From: Candidatus Brevefilum sp.
GTDB lineage: Bacteria > Chloroflexota > Anaerolineae > Anaerolineales > Anaerolineaceae
Assembly (NCBI GenBank): GCA_029210815.1
Contig: JARGGB010000003.1
Location: 1-64,000 of the forward strand
Direction of reading: 5' to 3'
Length of the DNA: 64,000 bases
This document shows positions 28,301 through 36,442 of this stretch, in pieces. Position 1 is the stretch's first letter, and each line of letters begins with the position of its first letter. Under the pieces are notes generated by a model. That model did not search any database. It was not told the DNA's origin and worked only from the letters and a program-made list of their open reading frames with translations. A program made the position numbers and the translations under genes.

Positions 28301-28718
28301 CTAAAAAATCACCATTGAAGAGCAAAGACGCTTGTTTAAGATTATCGAGACATTGTTCACAAACATTCCCGCTGGGATGACCATGCTTTTTTACCTTCTC
28401 TAATAGGTCATGAATTTCTGAGACATCTATGGAGATATTATCTCCTGGTGTCAACTGCAAGGATTCGCGACTTACTTCCAGCCCATTTTCTCCCAGAGAG
28501 CATTGAATATCCCAGATCGCCTGTCGAAGGTTGGCCAATGCTCTGGTTTGGGTATTTTCCGGCCAAAACATCGTTGCCAGGAATTCTCGTGAAGAACGTT
28601 CACCAGAGACAGCAAGAAAAACCAGCAGAGCTAAGGCTTTATAGCGAGAAAAATTGATGGTTTCTCCTCCTAGCTCAACCCGGATACCCCCTAAGGTATT
28701 AATTCGCAATCTCTTCAT
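25392..28718 (-). CDS. AfsR/SARP-like regulator: winged helix, BTAD, NB-ARC, TPR
   Basis: 1,108 residues. Residues 1-95 form an OmpR-type winged helix (ALALLVFLAVSGERSSREFL, ALANLRQAIWDIQ). A bacterial transcriptional activation domain follows at about 100-250, including the CEQCLDNLKQASLLFNGDFLAGF region with a CxxC found in Chloroflexota members. An NB-ARC/STAND ATPase is next, with Walker A GGMGKS near 306-311 and Walker B MLLVLDNLEHL. The rest (about 620-1100) is helical repeats of TPR type. Such proteins activate nearby genes after the repeat domain senses an unknown ligand. The divergent 168-aa secreted protein gene is the obvious candidate target. No second DNA-binding domain is seen. 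Confidence 0.9.
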   Translation of the reverse strand: MKRLRINTLGGIRVELGGETINFSRYKALALLVFLAVSGERSSREFLATMFWPENTQTRALANLRQAIWDIQCSLGENGLEVSRESLQLTPGDNISIDVSEIHDLLEKVKKHGHPSGNVCEQCLDNLKQASLLFNGDFLAGFNLKDSPEFDNWQYFQKEELNREISGVYNQLVDWYSEKQDFDQAIYFARRWLQLDELNENAHRALMRLYSAKGQRNAAIRQYLSCVGLLEQQLKISPEGITTELYEMIRSGTLELKTEPKESQPLTRSKLPAQVTPFVGRIDEVARLSQLLLGADTRLLTILAPGGMGKSRLAIEIARKLMSHFSDGILFVPLAPLETSEMFISYFANAIGYLRVGGQPLNQQLMDYFQEKSMLLVLDNLEHLTTMSDWIRDLLAISPNLKILATSRIPLNIKAEARFHLKGLNFPEEGTTEDFSTFSAVKLFLRSSQRVKPLFIPAMDDWQYIGEICRLVEGMPLAIEMAASWMEMLSLSEIVKEIRRGLAFFETDFCDIPARQRSLYAVFDYSWKKIDKKEREQFSQLTIFRGGFTREAAERIVGISLRQLVKFVNRSILNRTPEDRFEIHELLRQYGFEKLQANLVSYQNLITRYAEYYSRKMGGWQEDLKTGKLRQAMIKISDDFENIRHAWEVALHFERLDLIETSLGGLILYFDYSFRDDEGLALFEMAAKNISDETRQGVRILSLLTGYLVWLNLSLGNYEQGEKKFRESLTLMHRVEPIQTREEKYAQAFHLFLKGIYNRFHGDLSVFKKLFLQSINLFEELGENWWCELIYRFLGNAAWTGKMASDTIDVYYQKALKIARTLNDHYGMARTLEMLGVFCAYSKGDLEKAESYFRESSRIFLELDDGYSYIRYNICLEQIANINGRFQEVLELRQKRLHFLEKSGDPASISVVYMELGETYHHIGDYASAEKNGWKAVMGKGGLKDFEVRSRWFLGLTLIAKKDYQQANHLLSEAMKITCELTEEPELAGSLAALTRIEIANGNDQVAERLLIEGLEEAITAGFPFNMLYILASAALFLAVRGNTEKALEVYSLINSWQFVSNSVWFSDVYKKPLLSLIDTEDIIVKERQPKDTLWKMAELLLAELKQA

Positions 28719-28920
28719 GTGGAAATTATACCGCGCAGTTTAATATGAGACGTTCTTGAGACGATTTTTGAAACGAAAAAATTACGCACCATCCATATAC
28801 TGTAAGCAAATAAGAATATAAGGAGGTAGTGATGCTTACTCAATAAAGAACCATAATCCTTTGGTATCGCCTTGATCGAAATGGTAATAACTCAAATTAA
28901 TTAGAAATCGGAGCAAAATC
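28719..28920. other. Divergent region between the regulator and the DUF7282-like gene
   Basis: It contains a perfect Shine-Dalgarno AAGGAGG (28820-28826) followed by ATG CTT ACT CAA TAA (28832-28846), a five-codon minigene encoding MLTQ. The true gene starts 75 bases further on with GGAG before ATG 28921. A TATACT word at 28796-28801 may be the -10 of the rightward promoter. Confidence 0.45.
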
Positions 28921-29427
28921 ATGATTAAGAAAACTAGTAAATACCTAATATTTTCAGGAGCACTGCTAATGTTTTCACTCTTGCTGATTTCGAGCCAATC
29001 AATGATAGCCTCCGCTGAAGAATATAAGCAGGCGAGTGAATCTCTAGGAGAATTGAGAGTGGATGATCCAACTGAAGCAGAGGTGATGTTGGATGCCTAC
29101 TCACCTGGGATCGAAATGCGTCGAACATGGTTGGAATCAAGATCTTTTTTGACTGTTTATACAGTTAGAAGTGATCGGCCAGCCTGGGTTGTCTTCCGTG
29201 CAGATGAGGATGGTTTACCCGGTGCAATTCTCCACTACATCTTTGTTGGAAGTGGAACCCACACAATTGCCAGAGTTGAAGACGCTCCAGCAATTAGTTC
29301 AGAACAAATTCATGTTATGCTGCATGAAGACTTTGGCAGGTCAAGTGTGTTTGAGTTCCCCGGCCCGGATGGACCAGTATACGTAGATAATAAGGTCGTC
29401 GATTTGCTTTGTTGCGGTCCCTATTAA
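28921..29427 (+). CDS. Secreted DUF7282-like protein
   Basis: 168 residues with a signal peptide (YLIFSGALLMFSLLLISSQS). The mature part has the pattern I associate with DUF7282-type domains: SDRPAWVVFRADEDGLPGAI, GSGTHTIARVED, EQIHVMLHEDFG and FEFPGPDGPVYV. Such domains occur in exported proteins of Chloroflexota and archaea and have no assigned activity. The C-terminus LLCCGPY carries two adjacent cysteines. It sits opposite the SARP-like regulator, which may control it, and a good terminator follows. Confidence 0.72.
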   Translation: MIKKTSKYLIFSGALLMFSLLLISSQSMIASAEEYKQASESLGELRVDDPTEAEVMLDAYSPGIEMRRTWLESRSFLTVYTVRSDRPAWVVFRADEDGLPGAILHYIFVGSGTHTIARVEDAPAISSEQIHVMLHEDFGRSSVFEFPGPDGPVYVDNKVVDLLCCGPY

Positions 29428-29455
29428 AATTTGGATAATTTAAACTAGCAGCATC

Positions 29456-29484
29456 AAGACCATCCGTTTTGCGGGTGGTCTTTG
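29456..29484 (+). terminator. Intrinsic terminator
   Basis: AAGACCA.. and ..TGGTCTT pair in AAGACCATCCG/GGGTGGTCTT, followed by TTGCTAAT. It lies about 30 bases after the DUF7282-like gene. Confidence 0.78.
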
Positions 29485-29507
29485 CTAATACCTCAATATA
29501 ATGTAAT

Positions 29508-30026
29508 ATGGACAGAAAAAATGGATTTGCATTATCTGTACTGCGGTTGCAATAGCGTTTGCAGTATTTGCCTTGCTTTCAGTAATTGTGGTTGGCGTAG
29601 GATTCCTGGTAGGCTTTCATGACCTTGATAAGGTGCGAGTGACGACCAGGCAATTTAAGGACGCTGAGGCAGCAGAAACCGTCGGCTATTTTAATGTCAA
29701 TGTCGGCGAATGCGTGGAAAGTTCTGAAGGCGTGATGGTTTATCAAATTCTGAAGGAAGACCTGTCAGACCTGGAACTTGGCTGAAAACCTTGAGATCCT
29801 GGTTTACGCGCCCCAACAGGATGGGTGTCTAAAAATCGTGACGGTTGAATATGCTGTGCCAATCGAATCTAGGGAGGCATAAATGGAAGGCGTTCCCTCT
29901 GTCCTCGGGCAAGATCTGCATTCTAATCTGGTCCTGGGTCTCTATGTGCTGCACGGCTGGGTCTGGCAAGAGAACCCATCCGGTGTGTTTGCGGATTGGA
30001 ACCCAAGCCTTTCTTGTGTAAACTGA
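29508..30026 (+). pseudogene. Decayed paralogue of the 163-aa secreted protein
   Basis: Reading across frames gives a protein clearly like that at 19396: VRVTTRQFKDAEAAETVGYFNVNVGEC, then EDLSDLELG, then (other frame) LEILVYAPQQDG, VEYAVPIES, PSVLGQDLH and GLYVLHGWVWQENPSGVFADWNPS. Three lesions are visible: an apparent one-base loss in the A-run just after ATG 29508, a frameshift near 29780 and an in-frame TAA at 29879-29881. The 33-aa peptide gene has no counterpart after it. Sequencing error in the A-run is possible, but the other two lesions make true decay more likely. Confidence 0.85.
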
Positions 30027-30104
30027 GGGTTAGCACATCAGGCGTTGGAGATGCTTGCCAGGGGGTGTTCTCCGCCTGATAATAAACAAATTTGCTTTAT
30101 GAAT

Positions 30105-30127
30105 CACCCCGGATTCGGGGTGGTTTT
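30105..30127 (+). terminator. Intrinsic terminator after the pseudogene
   Basis: CACCCCG-GATT-CGGGGTG with a 7-bp stem and a 4-base loop, followed by GTTTTC. It probably once ended the decayed gene's transcript. Confidence 0.8.
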
Positions 30128-30301
30128 CTATTGCCTGATTTACACCTTATGATCGAATTGGTTTTGCCGCGAATAAAGTCTATTTCAACTAATCAGGGTA
30201 AAATGACTGGGTGATTGGCTAGTCGTGGTTTTGTTAATGCAACACAAAAAATCCAGTAGAATCGCCCATTCAAATGACTATCAGAGGCTATGAGATAAAC
30301 G

Positions 30302-32353
30302 ATGCCCTCAAAACTTGAACGAAGAATCATTCAATCTTGTTTACCGGTTCCTCTGTTCCTGCTGATCTTGTGCGTTTTGGCTTACGGGCTGTTGATCCCC
30401 ACATTGGGCTTTTACTGGGATGACTGGCCTTATGCTTATATCAATCACCTGTTCGGTCCGAGTGGATATCCTGACTTTGTCGCTTTAGATCGACCCTACT
30501 CCGCCTGGATTTTTATGGGATTGACAGTAATTTTGGGCGAGCGTCACTTGGGATACCACATCAGTGCCCTTTTGCTTTTCTGGGCATGCGTTTTTTTGTT
30601 TTGGTATCTGCTTCGATTATTATGGCCTCAACATAAAAATGAGGCATTGTGGGCAAGCCTTCTTTTTGCTGTCTATCCCGGTTTTCTTGGTCATCCCCAG
30701 GCGATCATTTACAATCACCATTTTATTGGGATGGCACTTTACCTGTTTTCTTTCATTGGGATGGTGCGTGCCATCAAAGTACCGCTGAAAGGATGCCTGC
30801 TCTGGCGTAAGGTTGCCTGGCACCTGCCAGCTCTGGGTGCGCTTGTTCTCAGCCAGTTTTCGATCGAGTATTTTTTGGGTTGGGAAGCAATCCGACCTAT
30901 TGTTATATGGATTGCACTTAAACAAAGCGATATCGACCTGGAGCGGCGGATTGGGCGGGGCATAATGCATATGACACTCTACTGGTTGTCTGCCCTGGGT
31001 TTCCTGGTTTGGCGAATTTTTATCTTTGGTTTTCCAACCTACCAACCGCTCGGCGGTGAAGAAACTAAATTTGTGCTCCGAGACCGGTTGATGGATTTCT
31101 TGCTGCAGATACTGGAGACGGTTTTTGTCGCATGGGGGCGAGCATTTCCGCGTTTATCAAATCAGGAATTTAGTCAACTTTTTTGGCTGGCTTATATTGG
31201 ATTGATTGGATTGACAACCGGATTTGTTTTTATCGTGCTTTATTTTTATTCTCGAAAGAAATCTGAATATCAAGAGATTGAAACTAGTAGGGGTGTTTCA
31301 TTTGGAAGGTACGCATTGTTGATTGCCTTTGTTGGTATAGTTTTTGCTGGTTTGACTTTCTGGTTAACGGATCTAAAAATTGATATTTGGTCAACATTCT
31401 ACAGCAGGTTCACAATGCCTTTCATGCCCTGGGTAGCGCTGTTATTTACGGTTGTCCTGCATTATCTTTTTCGAGCTCGTCTAAAGTTGCCAACCTTAGC
31501 TATCATTGCCATGCTAATCGGTGGATCAACGGGCTTTCACTTTTGGAATGCCAATTTCTATCGAAATGAATGGGTAGTACTTCAACGTTATTTTCAGCAA
31601 ATGATAAGGCGAATTCCAGGCCTGGTTCCTGGAACTTCGTTGGTCATTAATGATTTGCGTTCACTCACACTTTACCAGGATGACTCCCTGACTGCTATTA
31701 TGAACTGGACCTATGCACCTGATAATGCTACCAATGAGCTTGATTACATGGTGCAATACCTGAGTGTGCGATTAGGTGACGAGATACCAGCCCTGAAACC
31801 CGGTCAGCAAATTGAACATCCTATCAGGTCGCTTCATTTTTCAGGGTCAACAGATCAGATACTGGTTGTTTACTACGAGCCACCGGGCTGTTTACGTGTA
31901 CTGGATGATGCATACCCTGAACGTCTTCCGGATGAATTTCCTGCTTTTATGCTGCCCGCCCTGCCCCTTTCTAACCTTTCCATTATCGAAACTTCTCCTG
32001 AAGAAGAGGCGAGACCACCAGCGAATCTCTTTGATGCGGTTCCCGGCGATACCTGGTGTTTCTATTTTGAAGAAGCTGAACTTGCCGCACAGATAGGGGA
32101 TTGGGCGCGTGCGGCTGAATTAGGCGATAAAGCCTTTTATTTGAAAGATCAGTCCAATGAAGTCACAGAGTTATTTGTATTCATTGAAGCTTTTTTACGG
32201 ACTGGGCAGCTAGAATCGGCTCTGTTTGCAAGTGAATATTTACATGAGCGCAGCGGCGGATCTTATGACGGGGTTATTTGTGATCTTTGGAAGCAGGTAG
32301 AGGGGGAGCAGCCTGAATTATTTGGTACGGATTATAAAAAATTTTGTCCGTAG
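30302..32353 (+). CDS. Polytopic membrane protein, GT-C glycosyltransferase-like
   Basis: 683 residues. About ten hydrophobic helices fill the first 420 residues. The first extracytoplasmic loop carries GFYWDDWPY, similar to the acidic loop motif that binds metal and substrate in GT-C enzymes using lipid-linked sugars. The last 250 residues are soluble and presumably outside; they end in helical TPR-like pairs (WARAAELGDKAFYLKDQ). The protein may transfer a sugar from a polyprenyl carrier to a surface acceptor, but the family is not certain. The ribosome binding site is weak. It sits apart from the main glycan cluster. Confidence 0.65.
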   Translation: MPSKLERRIIQSCLPVPLFLLILCVLAYGLLIPTLGFYWDDWPYAYINHLFGPSGYPDFVALDRPYSAWIFMGLTVILGERHLGYHISALLLFWACVFLFWYLLRLLWPQHKNEALWASLLFAVYPGFLGHPQAIIYNHHFIGMALYLFSFIGMVRAIKVPLKGCLLWRKVAWHLPALGALVLSQFSIEYFLGWEAIRPIVIWIALKQSDIDLERRIGRGIMHMTLYWLSALGFLVWRIFIFGFPTYQPLGGEETKFVLRDRLMDFLLQILETVFVAWGRAFPRLSNQEFSQLFWLAYIGLIGLTTGFVFIVLYFYSRKKSEYQEIETSRGVSFGRYALLIAFVGIVFAGLTFWLTDLKIDIWSTFYSRFTMPFMPWVALLFTVVLHYLFRARLKLPTLAIIAMLIGGSTGFHFWNANFYRNEWVVLQRYFQQMIRRIPGLVPGTSLVINDLRSLTLYQDDSLTAIMNWTYAPDNATNELDYMVQYLSVRLGDEIPALKPGQQIEHPIRSLHFSGSTDQILVVYYEPPGCLRVLDDAYPERLPDEFPAFMLPALPLSNLSIIETSPEEEARPPANLFDAVPGDTWCFYFEEAELAAQIGDWARAAELGDKAFYLKDQSNEVTELFVFIEAFLRTGQLESALFASEYLHERSGGSYDGVICDLWKQVEGEQPELFGTDYKKFCP

Positions 32354-32437
32354 AAGATATGCTGGCTTCAATTAAGTGTTTTTTCAACCAGAATGGATAT
32401 GATTCGCTTAAAAATCTTGGGGTGTTACAATACTCCC

Positions 32438-33646
32438 ATGCATAAAAATATTCTGTTCCCGGTCCTATTGCTTGTTTTTTTTCTAGCGTCTTGTACGACA
32501 GTCGGCACTCCGGATTCCGTCGCTATTCTTGAATCACAGGAAAAAGAAGGTGCTGATTTTACAGAAGAATTAGCAAGTCCAACATTGGTTCAAACTGCAA
32601 CACAAATTCCCACAGCATTGCCAACAGCGACTGCCACGCCGGGGCCAAGCCCAACGCCGGCACCTGCGACGTACTTCTATTTTGAGCAGGGCGTGAATCC
32701 GCTGACGGGATTGCCCGTCAGTGACCCAAGCATTCTCAACAGACGCCCGGCGATGATCAAGGTTTCCAACTGGCCGCGCGAGGGGCGTCCCCATGCAGGG
32801 TTGACCAGCGCGGACCTTGTTTTTGAGTATTTCATTGGCTACCAGATGAATCGGTTCCTGGCGGTGTATTATGGTGCGGATGCGGAAGTCGTTGGACCAG
32901 TGCGGTCAGGACGTCTGGTCGATGCCCAGTTAGCCCAGCTTTACCAGGGAATGCTGGCATACGGCAATGCAGATCCGCAGGTGGATGAGGTTCTGGTTGA
33001 GGTTTTGGGCGAGCGATCCCTGACCTTCAATGCTTTGCCCTGCCCGCCGATGTGCGGGGAGTCAACCCATTCTGCAACCGGCGTGTTTGCTGATTCAGGT
33101 GCCTTGACAGCATACGCTCGCGAAAATGGGATTGATAACAGCCCGCCGGATTTACGCGGTATGTATTTTCAACCCGAGCCTCCGGTGGGGGATGCCAGCG
33201 GATTGAAACTGCGTGTGGAATACGCCAATTTCAGCATTATGGAATGGCGCTATGATCCCGAAATGGAGAATTATCAATTATGGGAGGAGTTCGATCGGGA
33301 GGGTGTGTTGGAAATGGGCTTGATAACCGATCGCAACAACGACAAAGCCGTGGCATTTGAAAATGTGATCGTGATGTATGCAGAATATTTGGAATATGCG
33401 CCAAGCTTGCATGATATTGTCCTTCAAGGCGCACAGGGGTATCAACCAGCCTTATTGTTCAGAGACGGCAGGGTGAATTATGCCACATGGCGCGCCCCGG
33501 AAGGTGAGCGCCCGATTATATTTGAAACACCAGATGGGCAGCCGTTACCCCTTAAACCGGGCAGAACCTGGGTTGTGATTTTGGGACAGTCCTCGCGCAC
33601 AACGCAACCGGCAGGTGGCGATTGGACGATCTATTTTGATTTGTGA
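32438..33646 (+). CDS. DUF3048 (YerB-like) lipoprotein
   Basis: 402 residues from ATG 32438; the track's earlier ATG 32393 would bury the signal peptide. The lipobox is FFLASC, followed by a Thr/Pro linker. The body matches DUF3048: FEQGVNPLTGLPVSDPSILN, RRPAMIKVSNW, RPHAGLTSADLVFEYF, GPVRSGRLVDAQL and a C-terminal RTWVVILGQ. YerB of Bacillus belongs to this family; the activity is unknown. A TACAAT box at 32426-32431 with TTCGCT 17 bases before it would make a very short leader. Confidence 0.92.
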   Translation: MHKNILFPVLLLVFFLASCTTVGTPDSVAILESQEKEGADFTEELASPTLVQTATQIPTALPTATATPGPSPTPAPATYFYFEQGVNPLTGLPVSDPSILNRRPAMIKVSNWPREGRPHAGLTSADLVFEYFIGYQMNRFLAVYYGADAEVVGPVRSGRLVDAQLAQLYQGMLAYGNADPQVDEVLVEVLGERSLTFNALPCPPMCGESTHSATGVFADSGALTAYARENGIDNSPPDLRGMYFQPEPPVGDASGLKLRVEYANFSIMEWRYDPEMENYQLWEEFDREGVLEMGLITDRNNDKAVAFENVIVMYAEYLEYAPSLHDIVLQGAQGYQPALLFRDGRVNYATWRAPEGERPIIFETPDGQPLPLKPGRTWVVILGQSSRTTQPAGGDWTIYFDL

Positions 33647-33665
33647 AAGATGGTGAGTGGGGAAA

Positions 33666-33793
33666 AATGTTATCAGGTAGCAGGAATCAGGTATTAGGCT
33701 TTCACGACCCGTCCTGAATAATGTCTGTAGATTTGTTTTGGGATAAGTGTTTATTATGCCTATAGGCTGGTGCGTGGAAACCCCCCACGCACC
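33666..33793. repeat. CAGGAATCAGGTATTAG word and REP-like hairpin
   Basis: CAGGTAGCAGGAATCAGG at 33673-33690 is the same word that forms the tandem array at 39.5 kb. GGTGCGTGG/CCACGCACC (33769-33793) followed by TTACA is a solo REP-like hairpin, placed between two converging genes where it could act as a terminator. Confidence 0.7.
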
Positions 33794-33829
33794 TTACAGG
33801 AAAGATTTGATGAAATAAATCTCCGGGTG

Positions 33830-34648
33830 TTACCGGTTGAATAATAATATGAGGTAATACCCCAGCATACCTGCCCAGATCCAGGTGTCGATTCGATCAA
33901 GGACGCCCCCATGGCCGGGTATCAAATTGCCGGTGTCTTTGACGTTTGCGGTGCGTTTAATCAAACTGATGAAAAGATCTCCCAGGGGTGAAAGACACGA
34001 GACCACAATACCTGCCACCAAACCCTGCCAGAGCGGTGTATCGACCGCTAAAAATCCCACAGACCGCCACAGCAATAACAAAAGTAAGCCGCTCAAGCTG
34101 CCGGTGATGATGCCGCCCAGCAAGCCTGCCCAGGTCTTGCCGGGGCTGAGTCGTGGCGTCATCTTTCTTTTACCCAGCCAACGACCTATGGTGTATGCAC
34201 CTGCATCTGCCAGCCAGGCTGCAGGGAGGGCGGTTAGCAGCCATCCCAGACCTTCTGGCATCGCCCTTAACAATATAAAAAAGCTGCCAACCCATCCCAG
34301 GTAAAAGCCAACAACCAGGTGAATGGCCATGTTGAAGGAGGGGTCCTTTTCGCCGCGTTCATATGCAATCAGCGCAACGATGATCACCATCGTTAATAAC
34401 AGTGTCAGGAATACGCCTGAATACTTTTCGCCAAAGAACCAGCGTTGAAAGACAATCAAGAGCATCCCGGCAGATGCAGTTAAAAAAGAAGGTCTGTAGC
34501 CGATGCGTTTAAACAATTGGATGAATTCATATGCAGCCAGGAGCAGCACAACAGCGATGAACAGGTTAAAGACCCACCCACCAATATAAATCAGGATTAA
34601 GACAAGCGGCACAAAAATCAGTGCCGCTTTTACTCGTTGGGATAACAT
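33830..34648 (-). CDS. cdsA: Phosphatidate cytidylyltransferase
   Basis: Makes CDP-diacylglycerol from phosphatidate and CTP, the precursor for membrane phospholipids. 272 residues with about eight membrane helices. The C-terminal CDS signature is clear: PLGDLFISLIKRTANVKD, then PGHGGVLDRIDTWI, with the metal-binding Asp residues. The N-terminal half is hydrophobic, as in the family. It is last in the frr-uppS-cdsA operon, 19 bases after uppS. Its product feeds the CDP-alcohol phosphatidyltransferase type encoded at 42.2 kb. Confidence 0.97.
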   Translation of the reverse strand: MLSQRVKAALIFVPLVLILIYIGGWVFNLFIAVVLLLAAYEFIQLFKRIGYRPSFLTASAGMLLIVFQRWFFGEKYSGVFLTLLLTMVIIVALIAYERGEKDPSFNMAIHLVVGFYLGWVGSFFILLRAMPEGLGWLLTALPAAWLADAGAYTIGRWLGKRKMTPRLSPGKTWAGLLGGIITGSLSGLLLLLLWRSVGFLAVDTPLWQGLVAGIVVSCLSPLGDLFISLIKRTANVKDTGNLIPGHGGVLDRIDTWIWAGMLGYYLILLFNR

Positions 34649-34667
34649 TTGGTTTCGTCTGGAAGGC

Positions 34668-35396
34668 TCAGGATTCTTCTTTTAATCCGCCAAAACGTCG
34701 TTCTCGATCTGCGTAATTCTCAAGTGCCTTCCGTAACTCCTCCTCGTTGAAATCGGGCCAATAGACTTCCGGGAAGTACCATTCTGAATAAACAGTTTGC
34801 CAGGTCAGAAAATTGCTGGTGCGCTGTTCGCCTGAGGTGCGGATCACCAGGTCCGGGTCTGGCAGACCTTTTGTAAACATGTAATTACTGACCAATTCCT
34901 CATCCACATTTTCAGGCTTGACCTCATCACGAATCATGTTTTTGATGGCAATGATGATCTCATCCCGCCCGCCGTAGTTGAATGCGATAACAATGGTGAT
35001 GCGCTTGTTGTCTTTGGTCAGTTCAATAGCGTTTCTTACTTTTTTTTGAAGATTATTAGGAAGCCCATCCAGGTGACCAACATGCATCAGGCGAGCGCCT
35101 TCCTCATGTAATTCCTTGAGTTCTCGGTCAATGACGTCCGCTAAAATATGCATCAAGCCGGTAACCTCTGATTTAGGCCTTGCCCAGTTCTCCGTCGAAA
35201 AGGCGTAAAGTGTCAGGACCTCGATGCCAAATTTCGCACTGGCACGAATGATTGTGCGCAGGTTTTCAGTGCCTGCTCGGTGACCAGCCAGCCGGGGCAA
35301 GCCGCGAGCTTTTGCCCATCGGCCATTGCCGTCCATGATGATGGCAACGTGTTTGGGGACTTTATTAAGTTCTTGTGGATTTTCCTGGTTGGTCAT
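34668..35396 (-). CDS. uppS: Undecaprenyl diphosphate synthase (cis-prenyltransferase)
   Basis: Makes the C55 lipid carrier for cell-wall and surface-glycan synthesis. 242 residues with all UppS motifs: HVAIIMDGNGRWAKARGLPR (catalytic Asp and diphosphate site), GHRAGTENLR, LTLYAFSTENW, and the C-terminal PDLVIRTSGEQRTSNFL and WYFPEVYWPDF. It starts 6 bases after the frr stop codon. The carrier product is what the GT-C-like and polysaccharide export genes in this window would need. Confidence 0.98.
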   Translation of the reverse strand: MTNQENPQELNKVPKHVAIIMDGNGRWAKARGLPRLAGHRAGTENLRTIIRASAKFGIEVLTLYAFSTENWARPKSEVTGLMHILADVIDRELKELHEEGARLMHVGHLDGLPNNLQKKVRNAIELTKDNKRITIVIAFNYGGRDEIIIAIKNMIRDEVKPENVDEELVSNYMFTKGLPDPDLVIRTSGEQRTSNFLTWQTVYSEWYFPEVYWPDFNEEELRKALENYADRERRFGGLKEES

Positions 35397-35402
35397 GAAG
35401 TT

Positions 35403-35960
35403 CTAAACTTCCATAATTTCTTTTTCTTTTTTATCACCGATCTCCTGGACTTTGTCATTTATCTTATCGGTCAATTCCTGGAGTTCCTTTTCGCCGCGTT
35501 CCTGGTCATCTTCTGAAATCAAACCTTCTTTTTCAAATTCACGTAAGTCGCGGATCAGGTCCCGGCGGATATTGCGAATCTTAACCCGTGTTTCTTCCAT
35601 CCGGTTGTGAACAACGCGGACAAGTTCGTGTCGCCGTTCTTCTGTCAGCTGGGGCATGGTCAAACGGATTGCTTTGCCGTCGTTATTCGGGGTCAAACCC
35701 AGGTCTGATGCCAGAATGGCACGGTCAATATCCTTGAGGGTTGAAGGATCGAAGGGGCGAATTAATAATTGCCGGGGTTCAGGTACGCTGATTGACGCCA
35801 GTTGAATCAGGGGCGTGTTGGTACCATAATATTCCACGGGCATCCGCTCGATTAAGGATGGTGATGCGCGTCCGGTTCGAATGGTGGATAAATCTTCTTC
35901 GAGCATATCTAAAGCTGCTTGCATGCGTTCTAGAGCTTCTCGTAATGTGTCTTTGATCAT
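35403..35960 (-). CDS. frr: Ribosome recycling factor
   Basis: Splits post-termination ribosomes together with EF-G. 185 residues, the normal size, with the expected pattern: ERMQAALDMLEEDLSTIRTGRASPSLIE, then VEYYGTNTPLIQLASISVPEPR, PFDPSTLKDIDRAI and the long C-terminal helices (LVRVVHNRMEETRVKIRNIR). AGGAGG precedes the start codon at a good distance. It is first in the frr-uppS-cdsA operon, whose usual upstream partner pyrH lies 16 kb away on the other strand. Confidence 0.98.
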   Translation of the reverse strand: MIKDTLREALERMQAALDMLEEDLSTIRTGRASPSLIERMPVEYYGTNTPLIQLASISVPEPRQLLIRPFDPSTLKDIDRAILASDLGLTPNNDGKAIRLTMPQLTEERRHELVRVVHNRMEETRVKIRNIRRDLIRDLREFEKEGLISEDDQERGEKELQELTDKINDKVQEIGDKKEKEIMEV

Positions 35961-36073
35961 GTCTTTAACCTCCTTGGTGCATAGCTTAGCTATGGGTATT
36001 CAGCATACGATAATAATTCTTACCAGTCAACAGTATTATATTTTCTTGCTTGCTAATACCCGGTGTACAATTT

Positions 36074-36352
36074 CTAATTTTGGGAAACCAGCCATTCAAT
36101 CATGATCGTTTTTTCTTCCGGGCTGACATCAGCGCCTTTTTCGATCTTTTCATCGAAAACTTCTGACCATTCTTCCTGTGTGTAATCTCCACTGAAGACC
36201 CGGTCAGCAGAGTGGCATTCGCTGCATTTTTCGACAATCAGCGCGCGCGTATCCGTCGTGGCAGGTTCTGGCGTTGTCGATTGTGCACAAGCAGCAATCA
36301 GGGTTAATAAAATTAATCCGGTGAGTGAAATAATCATCCATCTCTTAATCAT
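36074..36352 (-). CDS. Single-haem cytochrome c-like lipoprotein
   Basis: 92 residues from ATG 36352, with AGAAAGG upstream; the track's TTG at 36370 is less likely. A lipobox (LIAAC) follows the signal helix. One haem motif CSECH and a C-terminal helix EEKTIMIEWLVSQN fit a small class I cytochrome c. A later Met for the sixth ligand is not obvious after the CxxCH; the only candidate is in TIMIEW. It would carry electrons on the outer face of the membrane. It is alone and not next to respiratory genes, so the partner is unknown. Confidence 0.8.
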   Translation of the reverse strand: MIKRWMIISLTGLILLTLIAACAQSTTPEPATTDTRALIVEKCSECHSADRVFSGDYTQEEWSEVFDEKIEKGADVSPEEKTIMIEWLVSQN

Positions 36353-36442
36353 TTTGAGCGCCTTTCTCAAGAAAAAATCGTTAACATCTACAATTATAAT
36401 CTGAGATTTGTTCTCCTTGCAATTTTAATCAGAGATTTCCTG

